Below, in pieces: positions 1-8,864 of a DNA stretch of 64,000 nucleotides. How positions within the stretch are numbered: the stretch's first letter is position 1; every line of letters begins with the position of its first letter. The position numbers and the translations under genes are program-made. Where the stretch lies: assembly GCF_018132105.1 (NCBI RefSeq), contig NZ_JWHL01000002.1, positions 176,275-240,274 on the forward strand, given 5' to 3'. The notes below the pieces were generated by a model that made no database searches, had not been told where the DNA came from, and saw only the letters and a program-made list of their open reading frames with translations. The DNA is from Methanocalculus chunghsingensis. Lineage in GTDB: Archaea; Halobacteriota; Methanomicrobia; Methanomicrobiales; Methanocorpusculaceae.

Positions 1-715
1 CATATTCACCCTCAAGGGAGAGCGAGCAGGTGATCGTCGCATCCTTCTCCCCGGTGAGCATCCTGATGAGATCAGTGATATGCAGCGCAGGTCCAAAGGC
101 AGTCCCACCTTTTCCCTGAATAACAGCCATACTCGCGCCACGGAGTTCTGTCAGGATCGCATCCCGTTCGGCATCTGGAACAGGGATCCCGATCTTTGAG
201 AAGAGGGGGATCTGGTGTTCACCATGCTCTCCGATCACCCATCCGTCTCCGTCCATTCTCCGGTTCCGGAGTGCGACTTCAAATCTTCGGGAATCGAGCT
301 GGCCGCCAAACCCTATGCACCGCTCCCGTGGGATCTGAAGCTTCTTCTGGAAGTAGTAGGTGAAGACGTCCATCGGGTTTGAGACGACGATGAGCGTTCC
401 GGAGAAGCCGTTGAGGTGCTTCATACATGCCTCTGCCACCGGAAGGTTTGCATCGAAGAGATCAGCCCGGGTCTTCACCGACGGGTTTCTGGGCGATCCC
501 GCCGCAAAGATACAGATATCTGCCTCCCTGATACGGGAGCGGTCGGTTGTGATCGGAATATCCAGTGGGGCGTGGGAGAGATCAAGGACCTGGGCGCGGA
601 GGAGAGGCTCATAGACATCTGCGAGGATCAGTTCGTCAACGATCCCAAGAGCGGATGCCGCAAAGGCACATTCTCCCCCGATGCGTCCAACGCCAAGCAC
701 TGCGAGACTCGTCAT
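1..715 (-). CDS. mdh: malate/lactate dehydrogenase family protein, 3' end outside window
   Basis: NAD(P)-dependent interconversion of malate and oxaloacetate in the cytoplasm, feeding the incomplete reductive TCA branch of methanogens. The reading frame is open from the ATG at 715 to the window edge (238 codons visible). The start reads MTSLAVLGVGRIGGECAF, a Rossmann GxGxxG nucleotide-binding loop; further on come a conserved VSNPMDVFTYY segment and an IGEHGEH segment carrying the catalytic His of LDH/MDH enzymes. Lactate versus malate specificity cannot be settled by eye; malate is the usual assignment in methanogens. It is divergent from pyrD with 53 bases between the starts, which must hold both promoters. 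Confidence 0.9.
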   Translation of the reverse strand, partial: MTSLAVLGVGRIGGECAFAASALGIVDELILADVYEPLLRAQVLDLSHAPLDIPITTDRSRIREADICIFAAGSPRNPSVKTRADLFDANLPVAEACMKHLNGFSGTLIVVSNPMDVFTYYFQKKLQIPRERCIGFGGQLDSRRFEVALRNRRMDGDGWVIGEHGEHQIPLFSKIGIPVPDAERDAILTELRGASMAVIQGKGGTAFGPALHITDLIRMLTGEKDATITCSLSLEGEY

Positions 716-768
716 AGTAGTGGTACTATGGGGTATGCTCATTATTAAACAGCACCAATTCCAGAGGG

Positions 769-1656
769 ATGATCACTCTTCAGAAAGGTCCTGTCCATAT
801 CGGCGGGATCACCCTTCATAACCATCTCATCCTTGCAGCAGGTGTCCTTGGGACGACCGGCGCATCACTTGGGAGGATGCTCAGGCTCGGTGCAGGGGGT
901 GTCGTCACCAAGTCGATCGGCCCTGAGCCGAAGGCGGGGCATTCCGGCCCCTGCCTCATCCCGCTCAACGGCGGTCTCCTCAACGCGATGGGTCTTCCAA
1001 ATCCCTCCAGAGACTATCTCGATGAGATCACCCATCTTCGGGATGAACCAGTCATCATCAGTATCTTTGGCGGCACACCAGAGGAGTTTGGGGAGGTTGC
1101 ATCCTGGTTTGCAGATACGGCGGTCGGGTTTGAACTGAACCTCTCCTGCCCGCATGCCGAGGGGTACGGCGCTGCCATCGGTGCGGATCCCGCCATTGTC
1201 CGGGCATGTACTGAGGAGGTGGCGGCATACGGCATCCCGACATGGGTGAAGCTGACGCCAAATGTCACCGATATCGGTGTCATCGGCCGTGCCGCAGAAG
1301 AGGGGGGGGCATCGGCCATCGTTGCTGTCAATACGGTCAGGGGGATGCGCATATCGATCGATCTCCGCCGCCCCGTCCTCGGGAACAGGTTCGGCGGCAT
1401 CTCCGGTCCGATGATCTTCCCCATCGCGCTCCGCTGCGTCTATGATCTCTATGATGCCTGCTCACTACCGATCATCGGGTGTGGCGGCGTCAGCTCGGCA
1501 GAGGATGTCATCGAGATGATGATGGCTGGCGCCTCGGCCGTCCAGATAGGAAGCGCCGTCTATGACGATATCGCCATCTTTGAGCAGATCGCAGCCTCAC
1601 TGTACGCGGATGATGGCCTTGCCGCAGATGAGATCGTGGGGTGCGCCCATGCATGA
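769..1656 (+). CDS. pyrD: dihydroorotate dehydrogenase, class 1B catalytic subunit
   Basis: Oxidises dihydroorotate to orotate, the fourth step of UMP synthesis, in the cytoplasm. 295 aa, normal for the family. FMN-barrel features are visible: LNLSCPH near residues 123-129, with Cys127 in the position of the class 1B catalytic cysteine; VKLTPN near 160-165; and the phosphate-binding GCGGVSSAEDV and GASAVQIGSAVY near the C-terminus. A cysteine rather than serine base and the adjacent pyrK gene point to the NAD-linked PyrD-PyrK heterotetramer. The ATG at 769 follows an AT-rich patch (ATTATTAAA at 741-749) that may be the TATA element. It overlaps pyrK by 8 bases, so translation is probably coupled. 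Confidence 0.95.
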   Translation: MITLQKGPVHIGGITLHNHLILAAGVLGTTGASLGRMLRLGAGGVVTKSIGPEPKAGHSGPCLIPLNGGLLNAMGLPNPSRDYLDEITHLRDEPVIISIFGGTPEEFGEVASWFADTAVGFELNLSCPHAEGYGAAIGADPAIVRACTEEVAAYGIPTWVKLTPNVTDIGVIGRAAEEGGASAIVAVNTVRGMRISIDLRRPVLGNRFGGISGPMIFPIALRCVYDLYDACSLPIIGCGGVSSAEDVIEMMMAGASAVQIGSAVYDDIAIFEQIAASLYADDGLAADEIVGCAHA

Positions 1657-2416
1657 CGGGATGCCGGTTGTGGTGACGGTGAGAGAGATCATCGACGAGA
1701 CCCCGACGATTCGGACGATCCGTTTTGATCATCCCTTTTCCATCCGGCCGGGCCAGTTCTGCATGGTCTGGGCACCCGGCGTCGATGAGATCCCGATGGG
1801 GTACTCATCCCCGGACACCATCACCGTCCAGCGGGTTGGTGAGGCGACCGCTGCCCTCACCTCCCTTGCTGTCGGGGATCGGCTTGGTATCCGGGGCCCC
1901 TTCGGTAACGGCTTCTCACCAGAGGGACGGCTCCTTGCCATCGCCGGGGGTGTCGGTGTCGCTCCGCTCTATCCCCTTGCAGCGGCAGGGGTGGTTGAGA
2001 CCTTCATCCTTGGTGCACGGACGGCAGAGGAACTCACCTTCGCAACTCCCCTTGCTGCCCTTGCAGATCTCAGGATCGCGACCGATGATGGAACCGCGGG
2101 ATATCATGGCTTCGTCACCGGGATCATCGATGAGGAGATCGATCTCTCCTCGTATGATACCATCTGTGTCTGCGGCCCTGAGATGATGATGAAAGGGATC
2201 CTCGACCGGCTTGATGCGGCAGGGATCGCCGGACGTGGCCAGTTCTCACTGCACCGGTACATGAAGTGTGGTGTCGGGGTCTGTGGTTCCTGCTCCATCG
2301 ATCCGGACGGGCTCCGGGTCTGTAAGGACGGTCCGGTCTTCACCGGTGATCAGATTCTTAACTCCGAGTTCGGAGTCTATTCCCGGGATGCGAGCGGGAG
2401 GAAGAAAAGGCCCTGA
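1649..2416 (+). CDS. pyrK: dihydroorotate dehydrogenase electron transfer subunit
   Basis: FAD and [2Fe-2S] subunit that passes electrons from PyrD to NAD+. 255 aa if it begins at the ATG at 1649 inside the pyrD stop region; an open frame continues upstream within pyrD, but the protein aligns with the family only from here (or from the ATG at 1661). A ferredoxin-reductase-like fold is visible, with a flavin-binding MGYSS segment near 50-54 and a glycine-rich IAGGVGVAPLYPL nucleotide site near 98-110. The cluster ligands are Cys207, Cys212, Cys215 and Cys225 (C-x4-C-x2-C-x9-C). The stop codon lies 2 bases from the convergent mobA stop. Confidence 0.93.
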   Translation: MHDGMPVVVTVREIIDETPTIRTIRFDHPFSIRPGQFCMVWAPGVDEIPMGYSSPDTITVQRVGEATAALTSLAVGDRLGIRGPFGNGFSPEGRLLAIAGGVGVAPLYPLAAAGVVETFILGARTAEELTFATPLAALADLRIATDDGTAGYHGFVTGIIDEEIDLSSYDTICVCGPEMMMKGILDRLDAAGIAGRGQFSLHRYMKCGVGVCGSCSIDPDGLRVCKDGPVFTGDQILNSEFGVYSRDASGRKKRP

Positions 2417-2418
2417 GT

Positions 2419-3021
2419 TCAGGGGAGGGTGCCGTTGATCGCCTCAAGATCCGCGAGATCGTTGATGTTTGTGAAGGTCACCAGCTCCGGGTCGATTGCC
2501 CGGAGCTCATTAATCGGAATGAACCTGGTATGAATGCTCCACACCATCTTCCGGATAGAATAGGAGGGTGGAGAGGCAAGATAGTCCAGAATGGCAGATC
2601 TTCGATAAACAGCATGAAGCGGCTCGAACATATCCTCATTCCAGCTGGGAACGGCCGCATCCGCATCATGCAGCTCATCAAAGAGGTATCTGACAATATC
2701 TGCCCGGATACAGGGCATATCGCAGGCGGTGATAAAGATCCGCTCATGGCTCGCAACCGCGACACCGGCTATGATCCCCCCAAGTGGTCCGATCCCCCTG
2801 ATCTCATCTGCTACGGTCATGATGCCGGGAATATCCGAGAAACGACCACATTGTTCGTCATCCCTGGCGACGATGATGATCTCATCGACGACGGTTGATA
2901 GCGTTTCGACAAGATGGGAGATGAAAGATCTCCCTTTGTAGCTGAAGAAGTACTTCTCCTTCCCGCCTGATCGCCGCGCCTCGCCCCCAACGAGGATCAG
3001 AGCTGTTGTCTCCCCTGGCAT
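2419..3021 (-). CDS. mobA: molybdenum cofactor guanylyltransferase (MobA-like NTP transferase)
   Basis: Probably transfers GMP from GTP to molybdopterin (or its tungsten form), making the cofactor for formate or formylmethanofuran dehydrogenases. 200 aa. The MobA/GlmU fold signature is at the N-terminus: LILVGGEARRSGGKEK around residues 8-23 with the nucleotide-binding GG, Arg and Lys, followed by GPLGGI near 80 and the metal-binding Asp in TACDMP near 98-103. The stop abuts pyrK in convergent orientation. It lies 12 bases downstream of the ogt stop, so it is probably the last gene of a helicase-ogt-mobA transcript. Other small NTP-transferases share the fold, so the substrate is inferred. 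Confidence 0.85.
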   Translation of the reverse strand: MPGETTALILVGGEARRSGGKEKYFFSYKGRSFISHLVETLSTVVDEIIIVARDDEQCGRFSDIPGIMTVADEIRGIGPLGGIIAGVAVASHERIFITACDMPCIRADIVRYLFDELHDADAAVPSWNEDMFEPLHAVYRRSAILDYLASPPSYSIRKMVWSIHTRFIPINELRAIDPELVTFTNINDLADLEAINGTLP

Positions 3022-3033
3022 ATCGTTCTAAGA

Positions 3034-3501
3034 TTATTTGGACTGCTCGCTGTTAAGGCTGTCTTTTCGTCTCGTCCTTGCCTCAAGATCGAGAAGCTCT
3101 TTTTTTATCGCTTTATCCGGGGTAAATCCGCCGATATCTCTCTTTCCGATGACCCGGTGGCAGGGGATGATGATCGGGGTCGGGTTCCGTGCAAGGGCTC
3201 CCCCGACGACACGGGCATGCGTCCCTGCAGATGCTGCGATCTCCCCGTATGTCCGTGTCTCTCCGTATGGGATCTCCCTGACGATCCGGTAGATTCGTGC
3301 GGAGACCCCATCCCCCTCCTCTGCAGGGGAGGAGAAGAGCGAGAGGTCGGTCCTTCTTCCGGCGAGATATCCCGTGATCTCAGGTGGTATCGGATCTCCC
3401 CCGCCGGATCGACCAAACCAGACCCGGTGAATACAGTTTCCATCCCAGGCGACCGATACCGGCCAGAGGCCAAACCTTCCGCTCCCCTCTCTCATCGCCA
3501 T
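3034..3501 (-). CDS. ogt: methylated-DNA--protein-cysteine S-methyltransferase
   Basis: Suicide repair protein that moves the alkyl group from O6-alkylguanine to its own cysteine. The active site IIPCHRVIG is present with Cys114 (155-aa form), preceded by the helix-turn-helix segment PYGETRTYGEIA and the Asn of GGALARNP (arginine finger/Asn hinge). The start is ambiguous: ATG at 3501 has a GGAAGG about 14 bases upstream, while ATG at 3495 forms an ATGA overlap with the helicase stop (3492). An open frame continues to 3561 inside the helicase, but that extension looks unrelated to the family. It is co-transcribed with the helicase, a plausible DNA-repair pairing. Confidence 0.92.
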   Translation of the reverse strand: MAMREGSGRFGLWPVSVAWDGNCIHRVWFGRSGGGDPIPPEITGYLAGRRTDLSLFSSPAEEGDGVSARIYRIVREIPYGETRTYGEIAASAGTHARVVGGALARNPTPIIIPCHRVIGKRDIGGFTPDKAIKKELLDLEARTRRKDSLNSEQSK

Positions 3502-5489
3502 CGTGTAATAATTCCTTCCGTGACATCTGCGGTGACGGGTTTCATCTCCTGCTGCATCCATGGCGGGAGACCCGCCTTTACATCATCTTCCAGAAACCGG
3601 CTGTCTCCAAGGATGAGAAGGCCATGATCCTCCGGTGTCCGAAGCACCCTCCCGAGTGCCTGCGTCGCCTTATTGATGGCAGGGAGGGTGTAGGCGATGA
3701 ACTCCCCTTCCTTTCCGAATTTCCTCTTGAAGTACTGTATTGCCATCGCCCGGACCTGGGTATAGGGGGCGAGCGGGAGGCCGACGACCATCGCACCAGC
3801 CAGGAGATCGCCCCGGTAATCAAGCCCCTCGCTCCACTTGCCGCCGCATACGGCAAAGAGTATCCCGGACTTCTTCTTCTTCGGGAGACTGAGAAACTCA
3901 GCCAGCATTTCGTTCGCCTCTGCGGCATCACGCGGCTCGATGAAGACCTTCTTCTTCATCAGTCTGCAGCGGGCGGCGTAATCGGCCATGATCTGGTATG
4001 ACGGGAAGTAAACAGCGAGATTGCCTGGATGACCTGAAAATGCGGTGATCATCCTGACGGTCCGGTCGATATTCCCCTTATCCTGCCGCATCCGGTAGGC
4101 GGTCGTGATATCCTCAGATGCAAGAAGAAGCCGGTTCTTCTGCGGGAAGGCGTTTGGGATAGAGAGAGTGGTGACAGGAAGATCCGCAAAATAGTACTGC
4201 CTGAAACTCTCGAGCGGGGAGAGGGTGCCGCTGATGAAGAGGAGGGCATGGTGTGCGGTTGCAATCTCCTGAAGTTTTCCGGCGGGATCGATATTCCTGA
4301 CTTCGAGGATGACCGACTCGTCATCCTTCCTGAAGAGGGTCAGGTATGCGGGATCGGTCGCCGAGCAATGTATCCGAAAGAGAAACTCGCAGAGCCGTTC
4401 AATAGCAGACTCCCGGAAGTCTGCATTCTGGAGGCTCTTTTCCCGGATGGCATCGCTGATTGCGATGATATCCTCAACAATCGCTGCCATCGAGGGGTAG
4501 AGGGAGCCTTTCGTCAGTATCCGGTCAAAGATGGCAGGGTCAAACCAGTCTTCCACTTCGGTTGAGCGACGGAGCCCGTCCATGAAGTCACGGATCCTCG
4601 GGAGGACATGCCGGACAGCCTCCACTCCCTTCACCTTCGTCTTCAGTGATGAGAGCTCATGGGATGCCTGCTGGATGTCGCGTTCATCGAGGGAGACACT
4701 CTGGATTCCCTGAACGACATCCCCGACGTTATGTGCCTCATCAACAAGAATGATCAGATCCTTCGGCTCGACATTCAGTGAAACGAGAAGCTGCTCCCTG
4801 ATATCATCGTTGAAGAGATGATGATAGTTCACAATGACGACATCGGCATTCTTTGCAGAGGTGATCATCATATCGTACGGGCAGAGTCCCCCTGCGTACG
4901 CATGCAGGGAATCCGGGTTCACAACTGAGCTTGCGGCCTTCTCGGCTTTTTTTCTGATCTCCTGGGATGGAACGAGCCTGAGCCCCTCATCCCCCTCAAG
5001 GAAGACCCGGCTCCTGACGAAGTAGGGGCAGATGAGGGGATTGTCCCGATCCTGCCGCTTGATCTGTTTGATGATCTCGGGATCCTGTGCGGGAACGAGG
5101 GAACCCTTCATCGCCCGCTCACGCATCAGTGCATTGGTAAAGGCCTTCACCCCTTCGCAGCGCCGGTAAACATCCCCGAGGCCGCCGAGCGGGCACATTC
5201 CCCTCTTTCCAATTAAGTAGGTGAACTTCAGCCCCGCCTTCTTCCTCCGAATCATATCAAGCTCCCTGATAAAAGTATTGAGCTGGCTGATCGTCCTGAC
5301 GGCAACAAGGATCGTCCTTCCGCTCGATTCGGCAAGGAGTGCGGAAACAACGCTCGATTTACCGCTTCCAGTCGGTGCATCGATTAAGAGAACCCCGCCC
5401 TGGCGTGCGGTCCCGGCAGCGGCATTGAGCATCTCCTCCTGATGGGGACGGTACTTCGGATAGGGAAACCAGTCGTTTATATCACTCAT
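3492..5489 (-). CDS. XPD/Rad3-like Fe-S superfamily 2 DNA helicase
   Basis: ATP-dependent 5'-3' helicase of the XPD/DinG group, probably acting in DNA repair. 665 aa, the usual archaeal XPD length. Walker A is DAPTGSGKSS at residues 38-46 and the DEAH box is at 250-253. The four cysteines expected for the [4Fe-4S] cluster are Cys99, Cys111, Cys154 and Cys203, spaced as in archaeal XPD. Motif VI is near the end (ALGRVLRTPEDHG). An Fe-S XPD identity fits better than DinG because all four ligands are present. The start ATG at 5489 is followed downstream by ogt in an ATGA overlap. Confidence 0.93.
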   Translation of the reverse strand: MSDINDWFPYPKYRPHQEEMLNAAAGTARQGGVLLIDAPTGSGKSSVVSALLAESSGRTILVAVRTISQLNTFIRELDMIRRKKAGLKFTYLIGKRGMCPLGGLGDVYRRCEGVKAFTNALMRERAMKGSLVPAQDPEIIKQIKRQDRDNPLICPYFVRSRVFLEGDEGLRLVPSQEIRKKAEKAASSVVNPDSLHAYAGGLCPYDMMITSAKNADVVIVNYHHLFNDDIREQLLVSLNVEPKDLIILVDEAHNVGDVVQGIQSVSLDERDIQQASHELSSLKTKVKGVEAVRHVLPRIRDFMDGLRRSTEVEDWFDPAIFDRILTKGSLYPSMAAIVEDIIAISDAIREKSLQNADFRESAIERLCEFLFRIHCSATDPAYLTLFRKDDESVILEVRNIDPAGKLQEIATAHHALLFISGTLSPLESFRQYYFADLPVTTLSIPNAFPQKNRLLLASEDITTAYRMRQDKGNIDRTVRMITAFSGHPGNLAVYFPSYQIMADYAARCRLMKKKVFIEPRDAAEANEMLAEFLSLPKKKKSGILFAVCGGKWSEGLDYRGDLLAGAMVVGLPLAPYTQVRAMAIQYFKRKFGKEGEFIAYTLPAINKATQALGRVLRTPEDHGLLILGDSRFLEDDVKAGLPPWMQQEMKPVTADVTEGIITRWR

Positions 5490-5584
5490 TTGGGGCTCCT
5501 TAATTGGTTAATAATTGAATTTCAGTTGTCTCCGGATCATTTTTATTCGGAGATTATAAAGGGATGGCGACCCGGGGGTGAAAG

Positions 5585-6985
5585 TTACCCTGCCCTTCGA
5601 AGCCAGAACGAGATGCCTGCCCCGGTTGGCTGATCGATCACTGCGATCTCCCCTCCATACCGGTGTACGAGCTGCCGGACGATATACAGGCCGAGGCCCG
5701 ATCCGCTCCTCCGATCATCACCCGGGGTATATCTGGAGAAGAGGATCGGCCTGAGATCCGGGGGGATTCCCGGTCCGTCGTCCTGGACGGTGATGCAGAC
5801 GCGATCGCCCTCCGGCCTGACGCTGATTGTTATCCGGGTCTCGTCACCCCCGAACTTGAGGCTGTTTCCGATGAGATTATTGAAGATCCGGGGGAGGAGA
5901 TCATCGGCATACACGATGATCCCGCTCTTCTCCCAGGCGATCTCTGCTTTTGGAAACAGACCCGTCTCATCCCCGATGACGCGGTCGAGGGATACCGGCT
6001 CAAGCCGCTTCTCTGAAGATCCGATAAGCCGAATCGTATTAACATTCCTGATTATACCACTCGACTGCCGGATTCCCGCCTGTGCCCTCCGGAGATACTC
6101 TTCAGACGGTGTCCCGAGGAGCATCTCGAGATATCCTTCGGTGACCATGTTGGCATTGCGAATATCATGCTCCATAATATCGAGGAGGAGGGTATTCTCC
6201 TCCATAGCATCATTGTACTTCTGCTGGAGAACCGCCCGCCGCACCGCACCACCGATCGATCGCCCGATGGAAGTGAGGATATCTTCTTCCTGCCGGGAGT
6301 ATCGTCGTGGTTTGCTGTGTGCACAGCAGATCACCCCGATCACCTCCCCACGGGAGAGGATGGGGAGTATCGCAAGCGAATAGACCCCAAGCTCCCCGTC
6401 TGCATGGTCGAGGTCCATATATTCTTCAAGGAAGACCGGTTTCTTTCCGGTCATGACAGATGAGAAGGGTGGCGATGATACGTCAATACACATACGACTG
6501 CCGAAGCAGTATTCGATATATCCTGCCATCACACGACGTTCCATTCTGTCCGGATCGTCTGTCTGGAGGTAGATCGCACCACAATCGACATCAATGAGCC
6601 GGATCGTCTCCCAGAGGCAGGTCTGAAGGATATCCTGGCATGTATGTTTTGATGATGCCGATTCGACGACCGCATGCAGGATCCGGAGCTGCTGGTACGC
6701 CTCTTCCAGTGCCTTCCTCTCCGTGCAGGCATCGACTGATGGCGAGAGGTAATAGATGAGATCGTCATCAGGTCCGGGCGTGATCAGAAGATTATGACCG
6801 GATGGAAGGGAAAGACCTGTTGCCCTGCCTGAAAGATGGACCTCCTCCCCTGCCCCGAGGATCTGATCGCTGATCCCGGCGAAGAGGGGGTGATCATGGA
6901 TAGCTCCCCCCTCCCCCTCTGATGCATGGATCTCCCCGTTCCTGCTCACTTTCAGGGTTGTTACCGGAAGATGCGAAGAATGCAT
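5585..6985 (-). CDS. GAF-domain sensor histidine kinase
   Basis: Cytoplasmic sensor kinase, 466 aa, with no transmembrane segment visible. The order is an N-terminal region (1-90, perhaps a degenerate PAS), a coiled helix, a GAF-like domain (about 105-255), the phosphoacceptor helix with His273 in MEHDIRNANMV, then the HATPase domain with N box (NLIGNSLKF), G1 (DDGPGIPPD) and G2 (GSGLGLYIV). The EHDIRN H-box is typical of methanogen HisKA families. No response regulator lies beside it, so its partner is unknown. It is divergent from purB, with 88 bases between the two starts. Confidence 0.9.
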   Translation of the reverse strand: MHSSHLPVTTLKVSRNGEIHASEGEGGAIHDHPLFAGISDQILGAGEEVHLSGRATGLSLPSGHNLLITPGPDDDLIYYLSPSVDACTERKALEEAYQQLRILHAVVESASSKHTCQDILQTCLWETIRLIDVDCGAIYLQTDDPDRMERRVMAGYIEYCFGSRMCIDVSSPPFSSVMTGKKPVFLEEYMDLDHADGELGVYSLAILPILSRGEVIGVICCAHSKPRRYSRQEEDILTSIGRSIGGAVRRAVLQQKYNDAMEENTLLLDIMEHDIRNANMVTEGYLEMLLGTPSEEYLRRAQAGIRQSSGIIRNVNTIRLIGSSEKRLEPVSLDRVIGDETGLFPKAEIAWEKSGIIVYADDLLPRIFNNLIGNSLKFGGDETRITISVRPEGDRVCITVQDDGPGIPPDLRPILFSRYTPGDDRRSGSGLGLYIVRQLVHRYGGEIAVIDQPTGAGISFWLRRAG

Positions 6986-7073
6986 GAGAATATATCAGAA
7001 TCTGAAGAGATAGTTCTTCTCCGGTTCCCGGGATGGATCGGTTTAATTCCACCACACCCCCATATATACACCC

Positions 7074-8414
7074 ATGGCGATCCATCCGATAGATTACAGG
7101 TACGGCACCCCGGAGATGCGCCGTATCTGGAGTGAAGAGGCACGGTTCAACGCGATCATCCGCGCCGAAGCAGCACTTGCCGTAGCAGAAGCCGAGATCG
7201 GTCTCATCCCCGCCGATGCGGCTGAAGCCATTGAAGCAGCGGTTCCGAAGGCCTCCCTCCGTCGCGCAAACGAGATCGAAGCCGAGATCAATCATGATAT
7301 GATGGCCGTCGTCAAGGCGCTTGCCGAGGTATCCGGCCCGGCCGGCCGATGGGTACACTATGGTGCAACCTCAAACGACATCCTTGATACTGCGACAGCT
7401 CTTCAGCTGAAGGATGCACTCGACTGCATCGAGGAGAAGCTTCAGCGGCTCCTTCTTGTCCTGATGGATCGGAGTGCCGCAACGAAGGAGCTCGTCTGTG
7501 CCGGCAGAACCCATGGCCAGATTGGTGTACCGACAACCTGGGGGCTCAGGTTTGCTATCTGGGCAAGTGAAGTGGGGAGGCATATCATACGGCTTCGCGA
7601 GATCAGGCCCCGTGTCGTTGTCGGCCAGATGACCGGCGCTGTCGGAACCCAGGCGGCCCTTGGAGAGGATGGAATCGAGGTCCAGGCGGCGATGATGCAG
7701 CACCTCGGTATCGGTTCTGTGGATGTCTCAAACCAGGTCATCTCCCGGGATCGCTATGCAGAATACTTCTTCCTCCTCGCCAATATCGCAACCACCCTGG
7801 ATAAGATCGGGATAGAGATCCGCTCCATGCAACGGACAGAGATTGCAGAGGTTGAGGAGGCTTTTGCCAAAAAGCAGGTGGGATCAAGCACGATGCCACA
7901 TAAGAGAAACCCGATCAAGAGCGAGCAGGTCGGGGGGCTTGCACGGGTGATCCGTTCAGCCGTCGAACCCGCCCTTCAGAACAACACACTCTGGGATGAA
8001 CGGGATCTCACCAACTCCTCCTGTGAACGGGTGATCTTTCCCGAGGCGACGATCCTCTGCGATCACTGCCTGAAGGTGATGACGGATGCACTCACCGGGC
8101 TGATCATCAAAGAGGAGAATGTTCGGAAAAATCTGGATCTCCTGCATGGTGTCAACCTTGCCGAATCGGTCATGATTGAACTGACCCGGCGGGGGATGGA
8201 CCGGCAGGAGGCCCATGAGGTGATCCGGACGACGAGCATGCAGGCACTTGAGGAGAAGAGGCCGCTCGCCGAGATCCTCTCTGCCGTCCCGGAGGTCACA
8301 AAACTCATATCAAAAGCGGAGATCGAGGACGCACTCCTGCCTGACCGGTACATCGGAACATCAGTCCGGCAGGTGGAGCGGGTACTCCAGAAACTCGCCC
8401 CGCTCACCTCGTAA
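7074..8414 (+). CDS. purB: adenylosuccinate lyase
   Basis: Cleaves SAICAR and adenylosuccinate, releasing fumarate, in purine synthesis. 446 aa. The fumarase/aspartase superfamily signature GSSTMPHKRNP is near residues 265-275, the YGATSNDI stretch of conserved region 1 near 97-104, and GRTHGQIG, holding the catalytic His region, near 144-151. The start ATG directly follows an AT-rich stretch (CATATATACACCC), and a TATA-like TTTAATTCC lies about 30 bases upstream, consistent with a leaderless transcript. It ends 1 base before the convergent SnoaL-like gene. Confidence 0.96.
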   Translation: MAIHPIDYRYGTPEMRRIWSEEARFNAIIRAEAALAVAEAEIGLIPADAAEAIEAAVPKASLRRANEIEAEINHDMMAVVKALAEVSGPAGRWVHYGATSNDILDTATALQLKDALDCIEEKLQRLLLVLMDRSAATKELVCAGRTHGQIGVPTTWGLRFAIWASEVGRHIIRLREIRPRVVVGQMTGAVGTQAALGEDGIEVQAAMMQHLGIGSVDVSNQVISRDRYAEYFFLLANIATTLDKIGIEIRSMQRTEIAEVEEAFAKKQVGSSTMPHKRNPIKSEQVGGLARVIRSAVEPALQNNTLWDERDLTNSSCERVIFPEATILCDHCLKVMTDALTGLIIKEENVRKNLDLLHGVNLAESVMIELTRRGMDRQEAHEVIRTTSMQALEEKRPLAEILSAVPEVTKLISKAEIEDALLPDRYIGTSVRQVERVLQKLAPLTS

Positions 8415-8415
8415 A

Positions 8416-8805
8416 TCAGGTATTGGAGGGTGCAGACCTGGATAGATGGTACTGGACCACCACCCACCGGTGGCCGGTACCCCGGAGGACCATGGTGAAT
8501 CGGCATGGAAGGACTTCTTCATCGATGGTGAGGACCAGATCCCCGATCACCCATGCGATCATCCCCTCCGCTTTTATTGTACATGCACCCCTTCGGAGAG
8601 AGAACGTCTCTGCCATCGCATATCTCTTCCTCAGAACAGCTTCAAACTCTCTTCTATTGTGTACCCTCCAATCATCGCCGGGGTCATAGCCCATGATATC
8701 ATCGGCGGAGATCCCGAGGATGGCAGGGATATCCCTCCTCTCCCATGCAGCGGTGAACTGGTCGAGGAGATCCTCTATCTGGTCTTTCGTCTGTGTACTG
8801 AGCAT
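8416..8805 (-). CDS. SnoaL-like (ketosteroid isomerase-like) small protein
   Basis: 129 aa. The pattern is that of a SnoaL/NTF2-like cone fold: an N-terminal helix (QIEDLLDQFTAAWERRD), an aspartate-rich turn (YDPGDDWRV), and alternating strands ending in a W-V-V-V-Q-Y-H strand. Such proteins bind small hydrophobic ligands or serve as simple enzymes, and nothing here fixes a substrate. It sits between the convergent purB and the ABC permease gene in the same direction; the 59-base gap to the permease stop makes co-transcription possible. Confidence 0.75.
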   Translation of the reverse strand: MLSTQTKDQIEDLLDQFTAAWERRDIPAILGISADDIMGYDPGDDWRVHNRREFEAVLRKRYAMAETFSLRRGACTIKAEGMIAWVIGDLVLTIDEEVLPCRFTMVLRGTGHRWVVVQYHLSRSAPSNT

Positions 8806-8864
8806 AGCAGATAATCACCCTCTGAGCAGAAAAAAGGAGATGCGTCTTCCCTATTGAGGGAGGT

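Noticed and set aside
3492..5489. DinG assignment for the Fe-S helicase
   Set aside because: All four XPD-type cysteines are spaced as in archaeal XPD, and no exonuclease domain is present.
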